From NCBI GenBank assembly GCA_016188575.1, contig JACPHN010000027.1, positions 1 through 11,267 of the forward strand: 11,267 nt of DNA. The letters are read 5' to 3'. This DNA is from Candidatus Schekmanbacteria bacterium. GTDB lineage: Bacteria > CSSED10-310 > JACPHN01. Numbering within the stretch: position 1 is the stretch's first letter; every line of letters begins with the position of its first letter. Shown piece by piece: positions 1 through 6,292 of this stretch. The translations under genes and the position numbers were made by a program. A model generated the notes under the pieces. That model saw only the letters and a program-made list of their open reading frames with translations, did no database searches and was not told the DNA's origin.

Positions 1-2
1 CT

Positions 3-554
3 GTTTACGCCGTGATTGACATCGATGGGACCGTAGCTGATGAGACGGCGCGCCGCCTGGCGGCCACCGATGAGCAGGGCAAGATGGACTGGGACGCATA
101 CTTTAGAGCTGCCGACGTCGATCGGGATCCGCCCATCCCCGACGCCGCCACCGTGCTCAGCAGCGTCCACGCGGCCGGCGTGGCGATTGCCTACGTGAGC
201 AGCCGCCCGGAGTCGCTGCGCGAAACGACGGCGGCGTGGCTCGACCGCTACCAATTTCCCACCGGCGACCTCATTCTCCGCGGCAAATACCAGCGCACGC
301 ACGAGTTCAAGTCCGCCGCCCTGCAACGCCTCGCACAATCCGGCACGATCGCCTTCGCCGCCGGGGACCGCGAGCAAGACCTCGAAGTCTACCGCGCGGC
401 CGGTGTGCCAGCGGTGCACGTGACCGGCGTCGAGGCCGGGGTGTGGCGAGCACTGGCGCCGCAGATCGGCGGCGCGCTTGCGGCGGCCGGTATCGCCTGG
501 TCGGCGCCGGCTGTTGTCGCCCCAGCCGAAGGGCCAAATACGCCGCGAAAATAG
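3..554 (+). CDS. HAD-superfamily phosphatase-like protein, 5' end outside window
   Basis: The reading frame is already open at the window edge (Val-Tyr-Ala precede the first GTG at 12), so the N-terminus is missing or lies just outside. The first residues, VIDIDGTVAD, are HAD motif I (DxDGT, nucleophile and acid/base Asp). YVSSRPE at about residues 60-66 (counted from the GTG at 12) fits motif II. A Lys in HEFKSAALQRL fits motif III, and GDREQDLEVYRAAGV fits the acidic motif IV. This order, and the FK...L..L...GDR..D...YR..GV tail, resemble the 3'-phosphatase domain of T4 polynucleotide kinase and other HAD family IIIB enzymes. The expected activity is phosphate-ester hydrolysis with Mg2+; the substrate cannot be told. 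No signal peptide is visible, so it is probably cytoplasmic. The last 30 residues are Ala/Pro-rich and outside the fold. The stop is TAG at 552-554. I am fairly sure of the superfamily, not of the subfamily. Confidence 0.85.
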   Translation, partial: VYAVIDIDGTVADETARRLAATDEQGKMDWDAYFRAADVDRDPPIPDAATVLSSVHAAGVAIAYVSSRPESLRETTAAWLDRYQFPTGDLILRGKYQRTHEFKSAALQRLAQSGTIAFAAGDREQDLEVYRAAGVPAVHVTGVEAGVWRALAPQIGGALAAAGIAWSAPAVVAPAEGPNTPRK

Positions 555-582
555 CGATGCGGTCGCTTGCCGGCAGCGGAGC

Positions 583-608
583 AGTTGCGAACATGCCGGA
601 ACGCAACT
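583..608 (+). terminator. weak terminator-like hairpin after the phosphatase gene
   Basis: AGTTGCG (583-589) pairs with CGCAACT (602-608) around a 12-nt loop, starting 29 nt after the stop codon. The position suits a transcript end. However, no T run follows and the stem is short, so intrinsic termination is doubtful. Confidence 0.2.
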
Positions 609-845
609 ACCGTCCACCCAGATACGATCACGCTCCGTCAGAGGGTTGAGCGCGGCAGTGATCGCTCGTGTGGGGTCGATCCTGGCTCCATCCGCGCGCT
701 GAGTCACGCCTCGGCCGCTGCGGCTTGAATCCACGGCCTGCCCGGCGCGAACCCGCCATCACCGGCATGCCGGCGAAAGCCAGCATCAAATTACCATGAA
801 AGCGCGGTTGGGCCGAGAGGCGATGAGACAAAAACACCCCGCCTC

Positions 846-863
846 CTACGACGCGAGTCGTAG
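846..863. repeat. perfect 7-bp hairpin with GCGA loop
   Basis: CTACGAC-GCGA-GTCGTAG is a perfect 7-bp stem. On the plus strand the loop is GCGA, a GNRA-type tetraloop. It is followed by AAAAA on the plus strand, so read on the minus strand a T run precedes the stem and a second T run comes about 11 nt after it. This is not a canonical intrinsic terminator in either direction. It lies 31 nt beyond the stop of the weak minus-strand ORF at 895-1107. Confidence 0.4.
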
Positions 864-894
864 AAAAAGCTGGATGGCGATTCGGGAAGAGCGG

Positions 895-1107
895 CTACGC
901 TTTCGCCTTGGTGGGCGGTGCGGCCTTGGAAACGGAGTACCCGTATTTCGCGAGCAGCCGCAACCATCGCGGCGCGTTCCTTTTCACCATCGCCGTTTCC
1001 TGGTCCGCCGTCGGATCGACGTCCGAACGCCGACCACCATAATCCACTCGACCATCGTGCGGACCCTCCTCGCCCGATATTCCATACCGACTCCGCCCAG
1101 CTTTCAT
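895..1107 (-). CDS. possible small hypothetical protein or gene remnant (70 aa)
   Basis: An ATG-started ORF of 70 codons ends at TAG (895-897). Its C-terminal half (ETAMVKRNAPRWLRLLAK and on to a Lys/Ala tail) has the look of a real basic protein end rather than random GC-rich translation. I do not recognise a family. No Shine-Dalgarno sequence is visible before the ATG. Another minus-strand frame just upstream (around 1090-1150) contains NFTCRTCKDTPGYESW with a CxxC pair, which could be an earlier part of the same gene before a frameshift. It sits downstream of the copy A beta-helix gene on the same strand, but nothing homologous follows the copy B gene, so it is not part of the duplicated unit. 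Treat as uncertain. Confidence 0.2.
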   Translation of the reverse strand: MKAGRSRYGISGEEGPHDGRVDYGGRRSDVDPTADQETAMVKRNAPRWLRLLAKYGYSVSKAAPPTKAKA

Positions 1108-1208
1108 AGCCGGGGGTGTCTTTGCACGTACGACATGTGAAATTCAGGTGCGGACCGCGAGCTTGCACGACCCGGTCGGTCCACGTCACTCCGCTCGGAC
1201 CGCGCCGC

Positions 1209-2255
1209 TCACGGCGCGTCGTCCCGGGAAAACAGCGTGATCCCGCCGCCGGCCGCGAGCGACGCGGCTTTCAGGGCCGCCACTTCCTCATCAAGCGCGG
1301 CGCGGCCTGGCCAGGCATCGGCGCCGCGCGGCACCAGCGGTTCCTCGGTGAGGAATTCGGACGTGTCGATGCAGCCGAGGCTCGGGGTGTCGGAGCAGTC
1401 GCGCACCATCGCCGCGATCTCCACCGGGTCGGTGGTGCCCCAGTAGTTGAATTTGGCGGAGGTCTCGACCGGATAGGAGCCGGTAACGCCGTGAATCACG
1501 GGGACGCCGTTGCCGACGAAGATGTTGCGACCCCGGCTGCCGAGCGTGCCCCCGCCCAGATCTCCTGGGCCGCTGTAGCGCATCGGGTGGCCGCCGGCCA
1601 GCGCCCCGCTAGTGTTGTTGCGAAACTCGTTGTCCTCGACCAGACCGAGACCGCCGCCATCTACCCAGTAGTCGATCGCGAGCCCGCGCGTGTCGTTGAT
1701 GCGGTTGGCTACCACTTCGTTGATGCCGAAGTAGGCGGTAACGGCGGCTATGCCGCAGTCGAAGATGTCGTTGTAGGCGAGACGACTCACGTCCTGGCCT
1801 CGTTTGATTACACCTCCCCCGTTGTCACATTGAAAAACGTTCCCCTCTAGCACCCACGAGATGTAGGTGCTGACGCCCGCACCATGGAAGCGACAACCGT
1901 AGGCGCTGATAGAAACGAATCCCGTGATCCCGCCGTTCTCGATACCCAGGTTCTTGGCAGTAAACCGGGATCCAGCCCAGATTCCCCCTACGATCACGGC
2001 GCCAGTGTTCGATTCACCCGCGATCGTGAGATCCGACAGCGTTTCGGCATTGATCTCTTCGATGTATCGTCCTTTCGGGATATAGATCACGTCGCCCTTC
2101 TGGGCGTCGTCGACCGCGGCTTGAATGGTTGCATAATCGCCCTGCCCATTCAGGGTAATCCCCCGACCCGCGGTGTCGTCGCAAGTCCAGGAAACGGTCA
2201 TGCCCGCGGCGGTGAGCGCTGCCACTGCGAAGCGCGCCTTGCATCTACCAGCCAT
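1209..2255 (-). CDS. exported right-handed beta-helix (pectate-lyase-like) protein, copy A
   Basis: This 348-aa protein starts at ATG 2255, whose first 11 nt overlap the end of the upstream GH99-like gene (TAG at 2247-2245), so translation is probably coupled. Residues 1-24 form a signal peptide: a basic MAGRCKAR start, a hydrophobic FAVAALTAAGMTVSW core, then a Cys. SWTC is not a good lipobox, so lipidation is doubtful. From about residue 40, DYATIQAAVDDAQKGDVIYI is the usual entry strand of pectin-lyase-fold proteins. It is followed by irregular rungs rich in N, G, V and I (for example ENGGITGFVSI, VVANRINDTRG, LVEDNEFRNNTSGAL) and the rung-type motif KFNYWGTTDP near residue 263. The C-terminal 60 residues are more helical. 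No catalytic triad can be assigned; it could be an enzyme, a binding protein or a surface structure. Copy B (6293-7339) has the same length. Confidence 0.85.
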   Translation of the reverse strand: MAGRCKARFAVAALTAAGMTVSWTCDDTAGRGITLNGQGDYATIQAAVDDAQKGDVIYIPKGRYIEEINAETLSDLTIAGESNTGAVIVGGIWAGSRFTAKNLGIENGGITGFVSISAYGCRFHGAGVSTYISWVLEGNVFQCDNGGGVIKRGQDVSRLAYNDIFDCGIAAVTAYFGINEVVANRINDTRGLAIDYWVDGGGLGLVEDNEFRNNTSGALAGGHPMRYSGPGDLGGGTLGSRGRNIFVGNGVPVIHGVTGSYPVETSAKFNYWGTTDPVEIAAMVRDCSDTPSLGCIDTSEFLTEEPLVPRGADAWPGRAALDEEVAALKAASLAAGGGITLFSRDDAP

Positions 2256-5200
2256 GGGCCTTCACCTCCGGCAGATGCGCGGTACGCACGTGGTCCAGGT
2301 ACATCTCGGCCACCTCGGGTGTCGGCGCGGCCCCCGGATCGGGGTCGGCGACACCGCGCCAGAAGAAGTCGTAGATGTCGGCGGCGGGGGTGATCGCTTC
2401 CGCGTCCTCGTAGGTGCAACTTCCGGCCGGATAGGGCGCGGGCGCGGCAAATGGTGGCAGGGTAGCCGGCTCGATGTTGGTGCCCTCGTACCACTCGTTG
2501 AATTCGGTGATCCCCACGTAGTCGGGTTCATACTTCAAGGTCAGCGCGAAGAAGTCGTCGAAGAAGGCGAATTCGTCACCGCAGGGTTTCACGTAGCGGG
2601 CATCGTCGGGAGCCTCCGTGCCCCAGGAAGGGTCGTCCCACGGTGGCGCGGCCGAGGCGTCGTAGTGACGCCCGATGCGCTCGATTATCGTGCGGTCGTG
2701 GCTTGCCGCCCGGGTCTTGTCGAAGCCGGCGGCGTAGGTCGGAATCCACAGCAGCGGCGATGGGGCGTACTGATCGCGAAAGTTGTGAAAAGCCGCGTCA
2801 GCTTCCTGATAGGGGCTGGTCTCGGGCCGGCCCCGATTCGGCCCGACATGCAACGGCGCGTAGTGATTCAATCCCGCGAACCCCCCGTCGCGCACGTATT
2901 CCGGCTGCACCGCCTGCGCCGTCACATTCGCCCGGAACCGCCCCCGCAAGGTCGCCAGGTGTGGGCACCACGCCGGGTTCGCCGGGTCGTCGGCGGCCAG
3001 CGTGCACTCGCAGGTACCGCCGGCGCCGGTCGGGCAAGCGGGGATCTGGGGCACGACCGGCTCCAGCCCGAACCGCTGGGTCGCGAAGGTCACGAAGAGC
3101 GGCATCCCCGTGCGGCTGATGTCGTAGAAGAAGCCGTCCTGATGCCCGTAGGTGTAGAGCACCCCCTTTTGCTCCCGGACCACGTGGCACGGCGACTTGT
3201 AGGGCGGGTCCACGGTCGCGTCTACGAGAAACGCGGTGGTAATCCCTTTTTCCGCCAGCAGCGCGATCAGCGTCTCGATGTCGGTGTCGAAACCGGGCGA
3301 CGGCCCGGAGCCCTGGATCGGGTCCGGTTCCGCCTGCTGCACCGGCCGGCAGGCGCCGAAGTCGCCGATTGCCCCGGAGATATCGCCGCCGGTGACGGGA
3401 TCGGCAGGGTCCGGCCCCTTGCCGACCCAGGAGTAGATCACCGTCCCGGCGCCGGACTGCGCGATCCAGTCGGCGTGCCGTTTCAACAACGCGGTGCGCT
3501 GTTCCGTGCTCACCCCGAATTCGGCGCTCCGCATCGAGCTGACGTAATGGCCGACGTCCGGGTCGGTCAGCACCCACGGATAGAAGGCGGCGCCGAGGTT
3601 ACGGGGATAATCGCGGATGACCGGCGGGTCGGCCTGGAGATTGTCCGCCCCCCAGGTGTGCGGGTAGTACCAGCCGTGGTAGTGGAGCATGAGCCGCCGC
3701 AGGTTGGTCTCGACCCGCGGGTCGTGCTCGGTCGCCAGGGAGCGCAGCACCAGCCGGGTCGTTCTGGTGCCGCCGTCGAGCGGCGCGAAGCGTGCCACCA
3801 CCCGGTCGATCGACTGCCAGGCCGGGTCGGTGGCGACGTGGCGGCGGCTCTCTTCCGCCGGCACCCCCGGCTCACCCTCGCGCCGCAAGAGGAATTCGCG
3901 CTTGGGCAGCACCAGCAGCTTGCGGCCGCGCAGCCAGCCGGGCACCGTCGCCGACAGCAGCACCCGCTGGGGATTGGGCTCGCCGCCCGCGACTGCGACC
4001 GGGTCGCGGTCGACGAGCTCGACCGTGACCAGCGCCGACTCCGGCGTGGGCTCCTGGGCGTCGAGGCTTTCGAGGTCCAGCAGCACCGCGTTGCCGGCGG
4101 ACAGGTCGAGAGGCGGGTCCGGTGCCAGGCGGATGGCGGGGGAAAGGTCGTCGTCCGCGAAGTCGATGGCGACCTGCAAGCCGTCGGGCTCGCCCTGCTC
4201 GCCGGTGTTGGCGGTCAGGGTGACCAGCGCCGAGGTCGCGTCCTCGGGTAGCCAGAGGTCGAGGTCCCCGAAATCAGAGATCAGCGCACCGTGCGCGCCG
4301 CCAGGGATCGGGCCGTCGACGCGGGCGGAAACCGGGTCGCCGGGGGTGCAGGTGCCGTCCGCGTGGCAGGCGGAGAGGACGTAGGTGACCACGGGGTCGA
4401 GCGGGTCGAGCTCCAAGGATTCGATGGCGCTGTCGACGAAGGTGGTGGTGAGGCGGTTAGCGCTGGCGAACACCGTGGCGTCCACGGCGAAGGCGTCGAC
4501 GCGCGCCGCCGGGGCACCCGCTCGCGCGGCCAGAGCCGCCGACGCCGCCAGCGCCGACAACAACAACACCCGGCAGGGGCGCGATTCGTCGCGCCCCCGT
4601 TGGCGTTGACAAGATAATCGCGCCGAAATTGAGCCGTCGCGCTGACCGGGCGCGATGAATCGCGCCCCCCCGGAAATGGCGCGCCGCCGCCCTGCGCGAC
4701 CCGCGGCGATCCCCGCCCCCATGGCCGCGATCGCCGCCACCAGCCACCCGCTCCCGAGCGCGGGTGCCGGGGTGCCGAGCGTTCGCACCAGCGCGTAGCG
4801 GCTAACCCGGCGGTCGGCGCTCGGGGTCCAGGCCATGCCGACAGCCCCCTGATGCCCGAAGGCGATGCGCAGCTCGGGCTGGGGCGGCGCCGGCGCGGGC
4901 GGCGAGGTGGGCGTCGGCGTCGGGGTGGCGGGGATCTCGTGCCTGGGGAAGCGAATCTCGTCGACGAAGGCGATCCCCTCGGCAACCTCCCTCCCTCCCC
5001 CTGCACGCGGTAGGAGGAATTGCAGGAGCGCGCGCGCCGTGTCTGCCTCCTCACCTCCTCCCGCACGCGGGCGGAGGCCAGGAAGGGGGGCGTCCCCGCG
5101 GGTGTAGGTGAAAGTCAGCGTGCGCCTGCCTCGCGCCACCGTGACCACCTTCTCGTCCCAGTCCTCGGTTCCCTCGACGCTGCCGCGCGCGATGCCGTCG

Positions 5201-5598
5201 ATCAGGAAGCTGAAAGCGTCGCCGGCCGGCATGTCGGTCTTGGAGAAGAAGCGGATCCGCTCGTTTTCCAGCATGTCGAGCATCAGCGCGACCGCCGCCG
5301 TCTCGCCCGGCTTCAGGTTGGCCGACCGCAGCGACAGCGCCCCGTGATGGCTCTCCGCGCCGGTGCCGAACCAGGCGCCGAGCGGCGAGGTTTGCCACGG
5401 GTACTCGGACTCATCGAGGCCGCCGGACTCGAAGCTCTCGGCTGGGGTGGGCGTCGGCGTCGGGGTTACCGTCGGCGTGCGCGTCACCGTGGGTGTGCCG
5501 GTCACGGTCGGAGTGCGCGTGACTGTTGGGGTACGGGTGGCGGTGGGCGTCGCCGGTGCATCAGGCGTGCCCGTGGCGGTCGCGGTGGCCGCATTCAC
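2245..5598 (-). CDS. secreted multidomain protein with jelly-roll module and GH99-like domain, copy A (5' end out of frame at a G tract)
   Basis: The open frame gives 1117 residues from a GTG at 5598. The likely true start is ATG 5693, cut off by the 12-G tract (see that entry), which would add 32 residues. Order, numbered from 5598: Thr-Pro linker (15-53) with four [R/G]TPTVT repeats; a jelly-roll/MAM-like module from FESGGLDESEYPW (56) to about 220, interrupted by a palindrome-encoded insert (about 168-205); a second Thr-Pro linker and an FN3-like scrap; a TM-plus-Arg segment (GSGWLVAAIAAMGAG, about 280-305); a palindrome-encoded link; a second signal-like segment (344-370); a beta-rich Cys-containing region; and from about 600 a GH99-like barrel. 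Evidence for GH99 is AAFYPW, the DVGHYVSS.R......H..W region ending in VIYSWVG, and EFNEWYEGTNIEP. E1035 and E1038 match the glutamates three apart that are catalytic in GH99 endo-alpha-mannan enzymes. Activity and substrate are inferred. Confidence 0.8.
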   Translation of the reverse strand: MNAATATATGTPDAPATPTATRTPTVTRTPTVTGTPTVTRTPTVTPTPTPTPAESFESGGLDESEYPWQTSPLGAWFGTGAESHHGALSLRSANLKPGETAAVALMLDMLENERIRFFSKTDMPAGDAFSFLIDGIARGSVEGTEDWDEKVVTVARGRRTLTFTYTRGDAPLPGLRPRAGGGEEADTARALLQFLLPRAGGGREVAEGIAFVDEIRFPRHEIPATPTPTPTSPPAPAPPQPELRIAFGHQGAVGMAWTPSADRRVSRYALVRTLGTPAPALGSGWLVAAIAAMGAGIAAGRAGRRRAISGGARFIAPGQRDGSISARLSCQRQRGRDESRPCRVLLLSALAASAALAARAGAPAARVDAFAVDATVFASANRLTTTFVDSAIESLELDPLDPVVTYVLSACHADGTCTPGDPVSARVDGPIPGGAHGALISDFGDLDLWLPEDATSALVTLTANTGEQGEPDGLQVAIDFADDDLSPAIRLAPDPPLDLSAGNAVLLDLESLDAQEPTPESALVTVELVDRDPVAVAGGEPNPQRVLLSATVPGWLRGRKLLVLPKREFLLRREGEPGVPAEESRRHVATDPAWQSIDRVVARFAPLDGGTRTTRLVLRSLATEHDPRVETNLRRLMLHYHGWYYPHTWGADNLQADPPVIRDYPRNLGAAFYPWVLTDPDVGHYVSSMRSAEFGVSTEQRTALLKRHADWIAQSGAGTVIYSWVGKGPDPADPVTGGDISGAIGDFGACRPVQQAEPDPIQGSGPSPGFDTDIETLIALLAEKGITTAFLVDATVDPPYKSPCHVVREQKGVLYTYGHQDGFFYDISRTGMPLFVTFATQRFGLEPVVPQIPACPTGAGGTCECTLAADDPANPAWCPHLATLRGRFRANVTAQAVQPEYVRDGGFAGLNHYAPLHVGPNRGRPETSPYQEADAAFHNFRDQYAPSPLLWIPTYAAGFDKTRAASHDRTIIERIGRHYDASAAPPWDDPSWGTEAPDDARYVKPCGDEFAFFDDFFALTLKYEPDYVGITEFNEWYEGTNIEPATLPPFAAPAPYPAGSCTYEDAEAITPAADIYDFFWRGVADPDPGAAPTPEVAEMYLDHVRTAHLPEVKAHGW
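4558..4566. repeat. CAA x3 microsatellite (TTG x3 on coding strand)
   Basis: Three CAA units here correspond to four in copy B (9649-9660). They encode the Leu run that starts the internal signal-like segment, so slippage changes its length by one Leu without breaking the frame. Confidence 0.8.
4577..4596. repeat. REP-like palindrome, GCGCGATTCGTCGCGC type
   Basis: GGGCGCGATTCGTCGCGCCC forms an 8-bp stem around a 4-nt centre. It is one of a pair in inverted arrangement with 4648-4667, and both lie in frame within the large gene. The type resembles dispersed extragenic palindromes, usually found between genes, which supports reading this stretch as a former intergenic spacer. Confidence 0.8.
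4648..4667. repeat. REP-like palindrome, second of the pair in copy A
   Basis: GGGCGCGATGAATCGCGCCC has a perfect 9-bp stem around GA. It faces the palindrome at 4577-4596 in inverted orientation, about 50 bp away. Translated on the minus strand, the pair and its spacer give about 35 Arg/Ser/Gly-rich residues with no resemblance to a folded domain. Confidence 0.8.
4994..5077. repeat. pair of 24-nt palindromes inserted in frame in copy A only
   Basis: Two imperfect palindromes (4994-5017 and 5054-5077) share 20 of 24 bases, including the core GCACGCGG, and begin exactly 60 bp apart. The second pairs at 10 of 12 positions. Each has CCTCC/GGAGG ends, a pattern seen in dispersed extragenic palindromes of GC-rich genomes. 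Together with flanking bases they make about 96 bp that copy B lacks (around 10080-10095), a multiple of three that keeps the frame open. They encode about 32 residues rich in Gly, Ala, Arg and Leu inside the jelly-roll module. Confidence 0.85.
5464..5535 (-). repeat. 18-bp coding tandem repeat (TPTVT hexapeptide x4)
   Basis: Four 18-bp units encode RTPTVT, RTPTVT, GTPTVT and RTPTVT in the linker between the signal peptide and the jelly-roll module. The copy B linker is diverged (TPTASPTRTVTVTPTP, then SATRAPSATRTPTAT) and carries a frameshift. Such linkers are typical of exported multidomain proteins. Confidence 0.85.
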
Positions 5599-5693
5599 CG
5601 GCGCCGGCGACCCGGCCAGCGCCAGCAGCAGAAACGCTACCCCCCCCCCCCGGAGAAACGCCGTGCCACACCATCAAACCACTTTGCTCGCAT
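5599..5693 (-). other. start and signal-peptide coding segment of the copy A large gene
   Basis: ATG at 5693-5691 is preceded by GGAGG (5705-5701) with a 7-nt spacer, the same arrangement as at 10748 in copy B. It reads MRAKWFDGVARRFS and then enters the G tract. After the tract, the frame used by the long ORF reads VAFLLLALAGSPAPVNA, a hydrophobic core with a signal-peptidase-like NA end. The two halves together make a normal Sec-type signal peptide with a basic n-region. As sequenced, with 12 G, the ATG frame stops at TAG directly after the tract (18 codons). Confidence 0.75.
5640..5651 (-). repeat. 12-nt G tract on coding strand (poly-C on plus), candidate phase switch
   Basis: Twelve uninterrupted C on the plus strand are 12 G in the coding direction, placed between the n-region and the hydrophobic core of the signal peptide. 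From ATG 5693 the codons are TCC GGG GGG GGG GGG TAG. One more G, or two fewer, restores GTA GCG TTT and the full 1149-residue protein. The equivalent tract in copy B has 11 G. Confidence 0.85.
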
Positions 5694-5732
5694 CGCCATC
5701 CCTCCATGGTTTCAGCACACATCACACCTTCA

Positions 5733-5761
5733 ATGTTATGCAGGCGCGCGCCCGAACGCAA
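5733..5761 (-). promoter_or_regulatory. candidate promoter upstream of copy A
   Basis: Read on the minus strand, TTGCGT (5761-5756), a 17-nt spacer and TAACAT (5738-5733) lie about 40 nt before the ATG at 5693. Copy B keeps the same layout with TTGCGT, 17 nt and TAGGAT. The -35 box and spacing fit a housekeeping-type promoter, but the -10 boxes are poor. Confidence 0.35.
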
Positions 5762-5836
5762 CCCGCGGCGCGGCATGGCCAACCGGTCGGGGTGGACGAC
5801 ACCGCGGTGGGCAAGTGGCGGTAGCGGCGCGAAGAG

Positions 5837-5853
5837 GCGGGCCGGAGGCCCGC
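5837..5853. repeat. GCGGGCC-GGA-GGCCCGC palindrome upstream of copy A
   Basis: A perfect 7-bp GC stem with a 3-nt loop, of a kind often dispersed between genes in GC-rich bacteria. At the matching place in copy B the sequence differs but still folds (GCCTG-CCC-CAGGC, about 10897-10909). It lies upstream of the candidate promoter. Confidence 0.6.
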
Positions 5854-5949
5854 GCATCCGGGAAGCCTCACTCCTGGCGCGAGCGGGTCCGGCAGAAAGC
5901 ATGGCCAGGCCCCTTCGAGTCAATCGTGCGCAGGCTTGCCGAAAGGACA

Positions 5950-6289
5950 GAGTGAACCGCGCCCCCGGCGGAATCCCGCGATCTGCCGCCGCCTACTCGA
6001 GGCGCTGGCCGAGCTCCATCCTGACCTCGCCCGGCGGATGGACCACGGACCCTGCCCGGAGGGCGTGAAACCGCGCGGACCCTCCCACGACCCCGCCACG
6101 CCGCTGGAAATGGTCCGAGCGCCCGCAGTGCGGCGGCAGCACCGGCGCACGTTCGGCGGGCGTCCGTGCCGGATGCGTCCGGAGGATCGCAGCGCTGCGC
6201 ACGTCGGGCCGCACCGAACCTATTGGCACCCCAGGGCTGAGTCCGTCTCCTCCTGGGCCGCGCTGCGTTCATGCGCGCGCGATGCTCCT
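5950..6289. other. unique spacer between copies A and B
   Basis: These 340 bp separate the two copies and match neither the flank at 555-1205 nor that at 11012-11267. Several GC-rich frames stay open across it, but none has a start with a ribosome-binding site or a recognisable domain. A plus-strand frame around 5980-6040 reads AICRRLLEALAELHPDLARR, which is helix-like but too short to call. I see no transposase, tRNA or att-like site at either end. Confidence 0.4.
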
Positions 6290-6292
6290 CGC

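Larger units (their letters stand above)
555..894. other. non-coding stretch with short inverted repeats
   Basis: I see no convincing gene here on either strand. The stretch holds an inverted repeat AGTTGCG / CGCAACT with a 12-nt loop (583-608), 29 nt after the phosphatase stop. It also holds a perfect 12-bp palindrome CCGGCATGCCGG (762-773) inside a sequence that reads, on the minus strand, like a decayed genomic repeat. A strong short hairpin lies at 846-863 and is listed separately. The frames that stay open here have no recognisable protein. Confidence 0.5.
1206..5949 (-). repeat. copy A of a diverged tandem duplication (about 4.74 kb)
   Basis: This segment matches 6290-11011 along its length in the same orientation. 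The left limit is abrupt: identity starts at the TGA stop of the beta-helix gene (1209-1211 against 6293-6295) and the flanks beyond share nothing. The right limit falls after GCCGAAAGGACA (5938-5949 against 11000-11011). Between these points the copies differ by scattered substitutions, one 96-bp insertion in A, a 10-bp duplication in B, a rearranged Thr-Pro linker and homopolymer lengths. No terminal inverted repeats or transposase are seen. It is a gene-cluster duplication rather than a recognisable mobile element. Confidence 0.85.

Noticed and set aside
846-863. Intrinsic terminator at the CTACGAC hairpin
   Set aside because: The T run is on the wrong side of the stem on the minus strand, and A follows on the plus strand, so it does not fit a standard terminator.
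1196-1216. Terminator overlapping the copy A stop codon (GCGCCG-TGAG-CGGCGC)
   Set aside because: The stem is only 6 bp, has no T run, and is not kept after the copy B stop.
1116-1850. 244-codon plus-strand frame over copy A
   Set aside because: It is antisense to the beta-helix gene and mirrors the shadow frame in copy B; it has no recognisable protein.
2173-4251. 692-codon open frame on the plus strand
   Set aside because: It lies antisense to the large gene. Its translation is Arg/Val/Gly-rich with no domain. Long antisense frames are expected opposite GC-rich codons, and the minus strand has a clear glycosidase signature and start signals.
4558-5077. Possible CRISPR-like array from the repeated palindromes
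   Set aside because: There are only two copies of each palindrome family, in coding sequence, with conserved rather than variable spacers and no cas genes.
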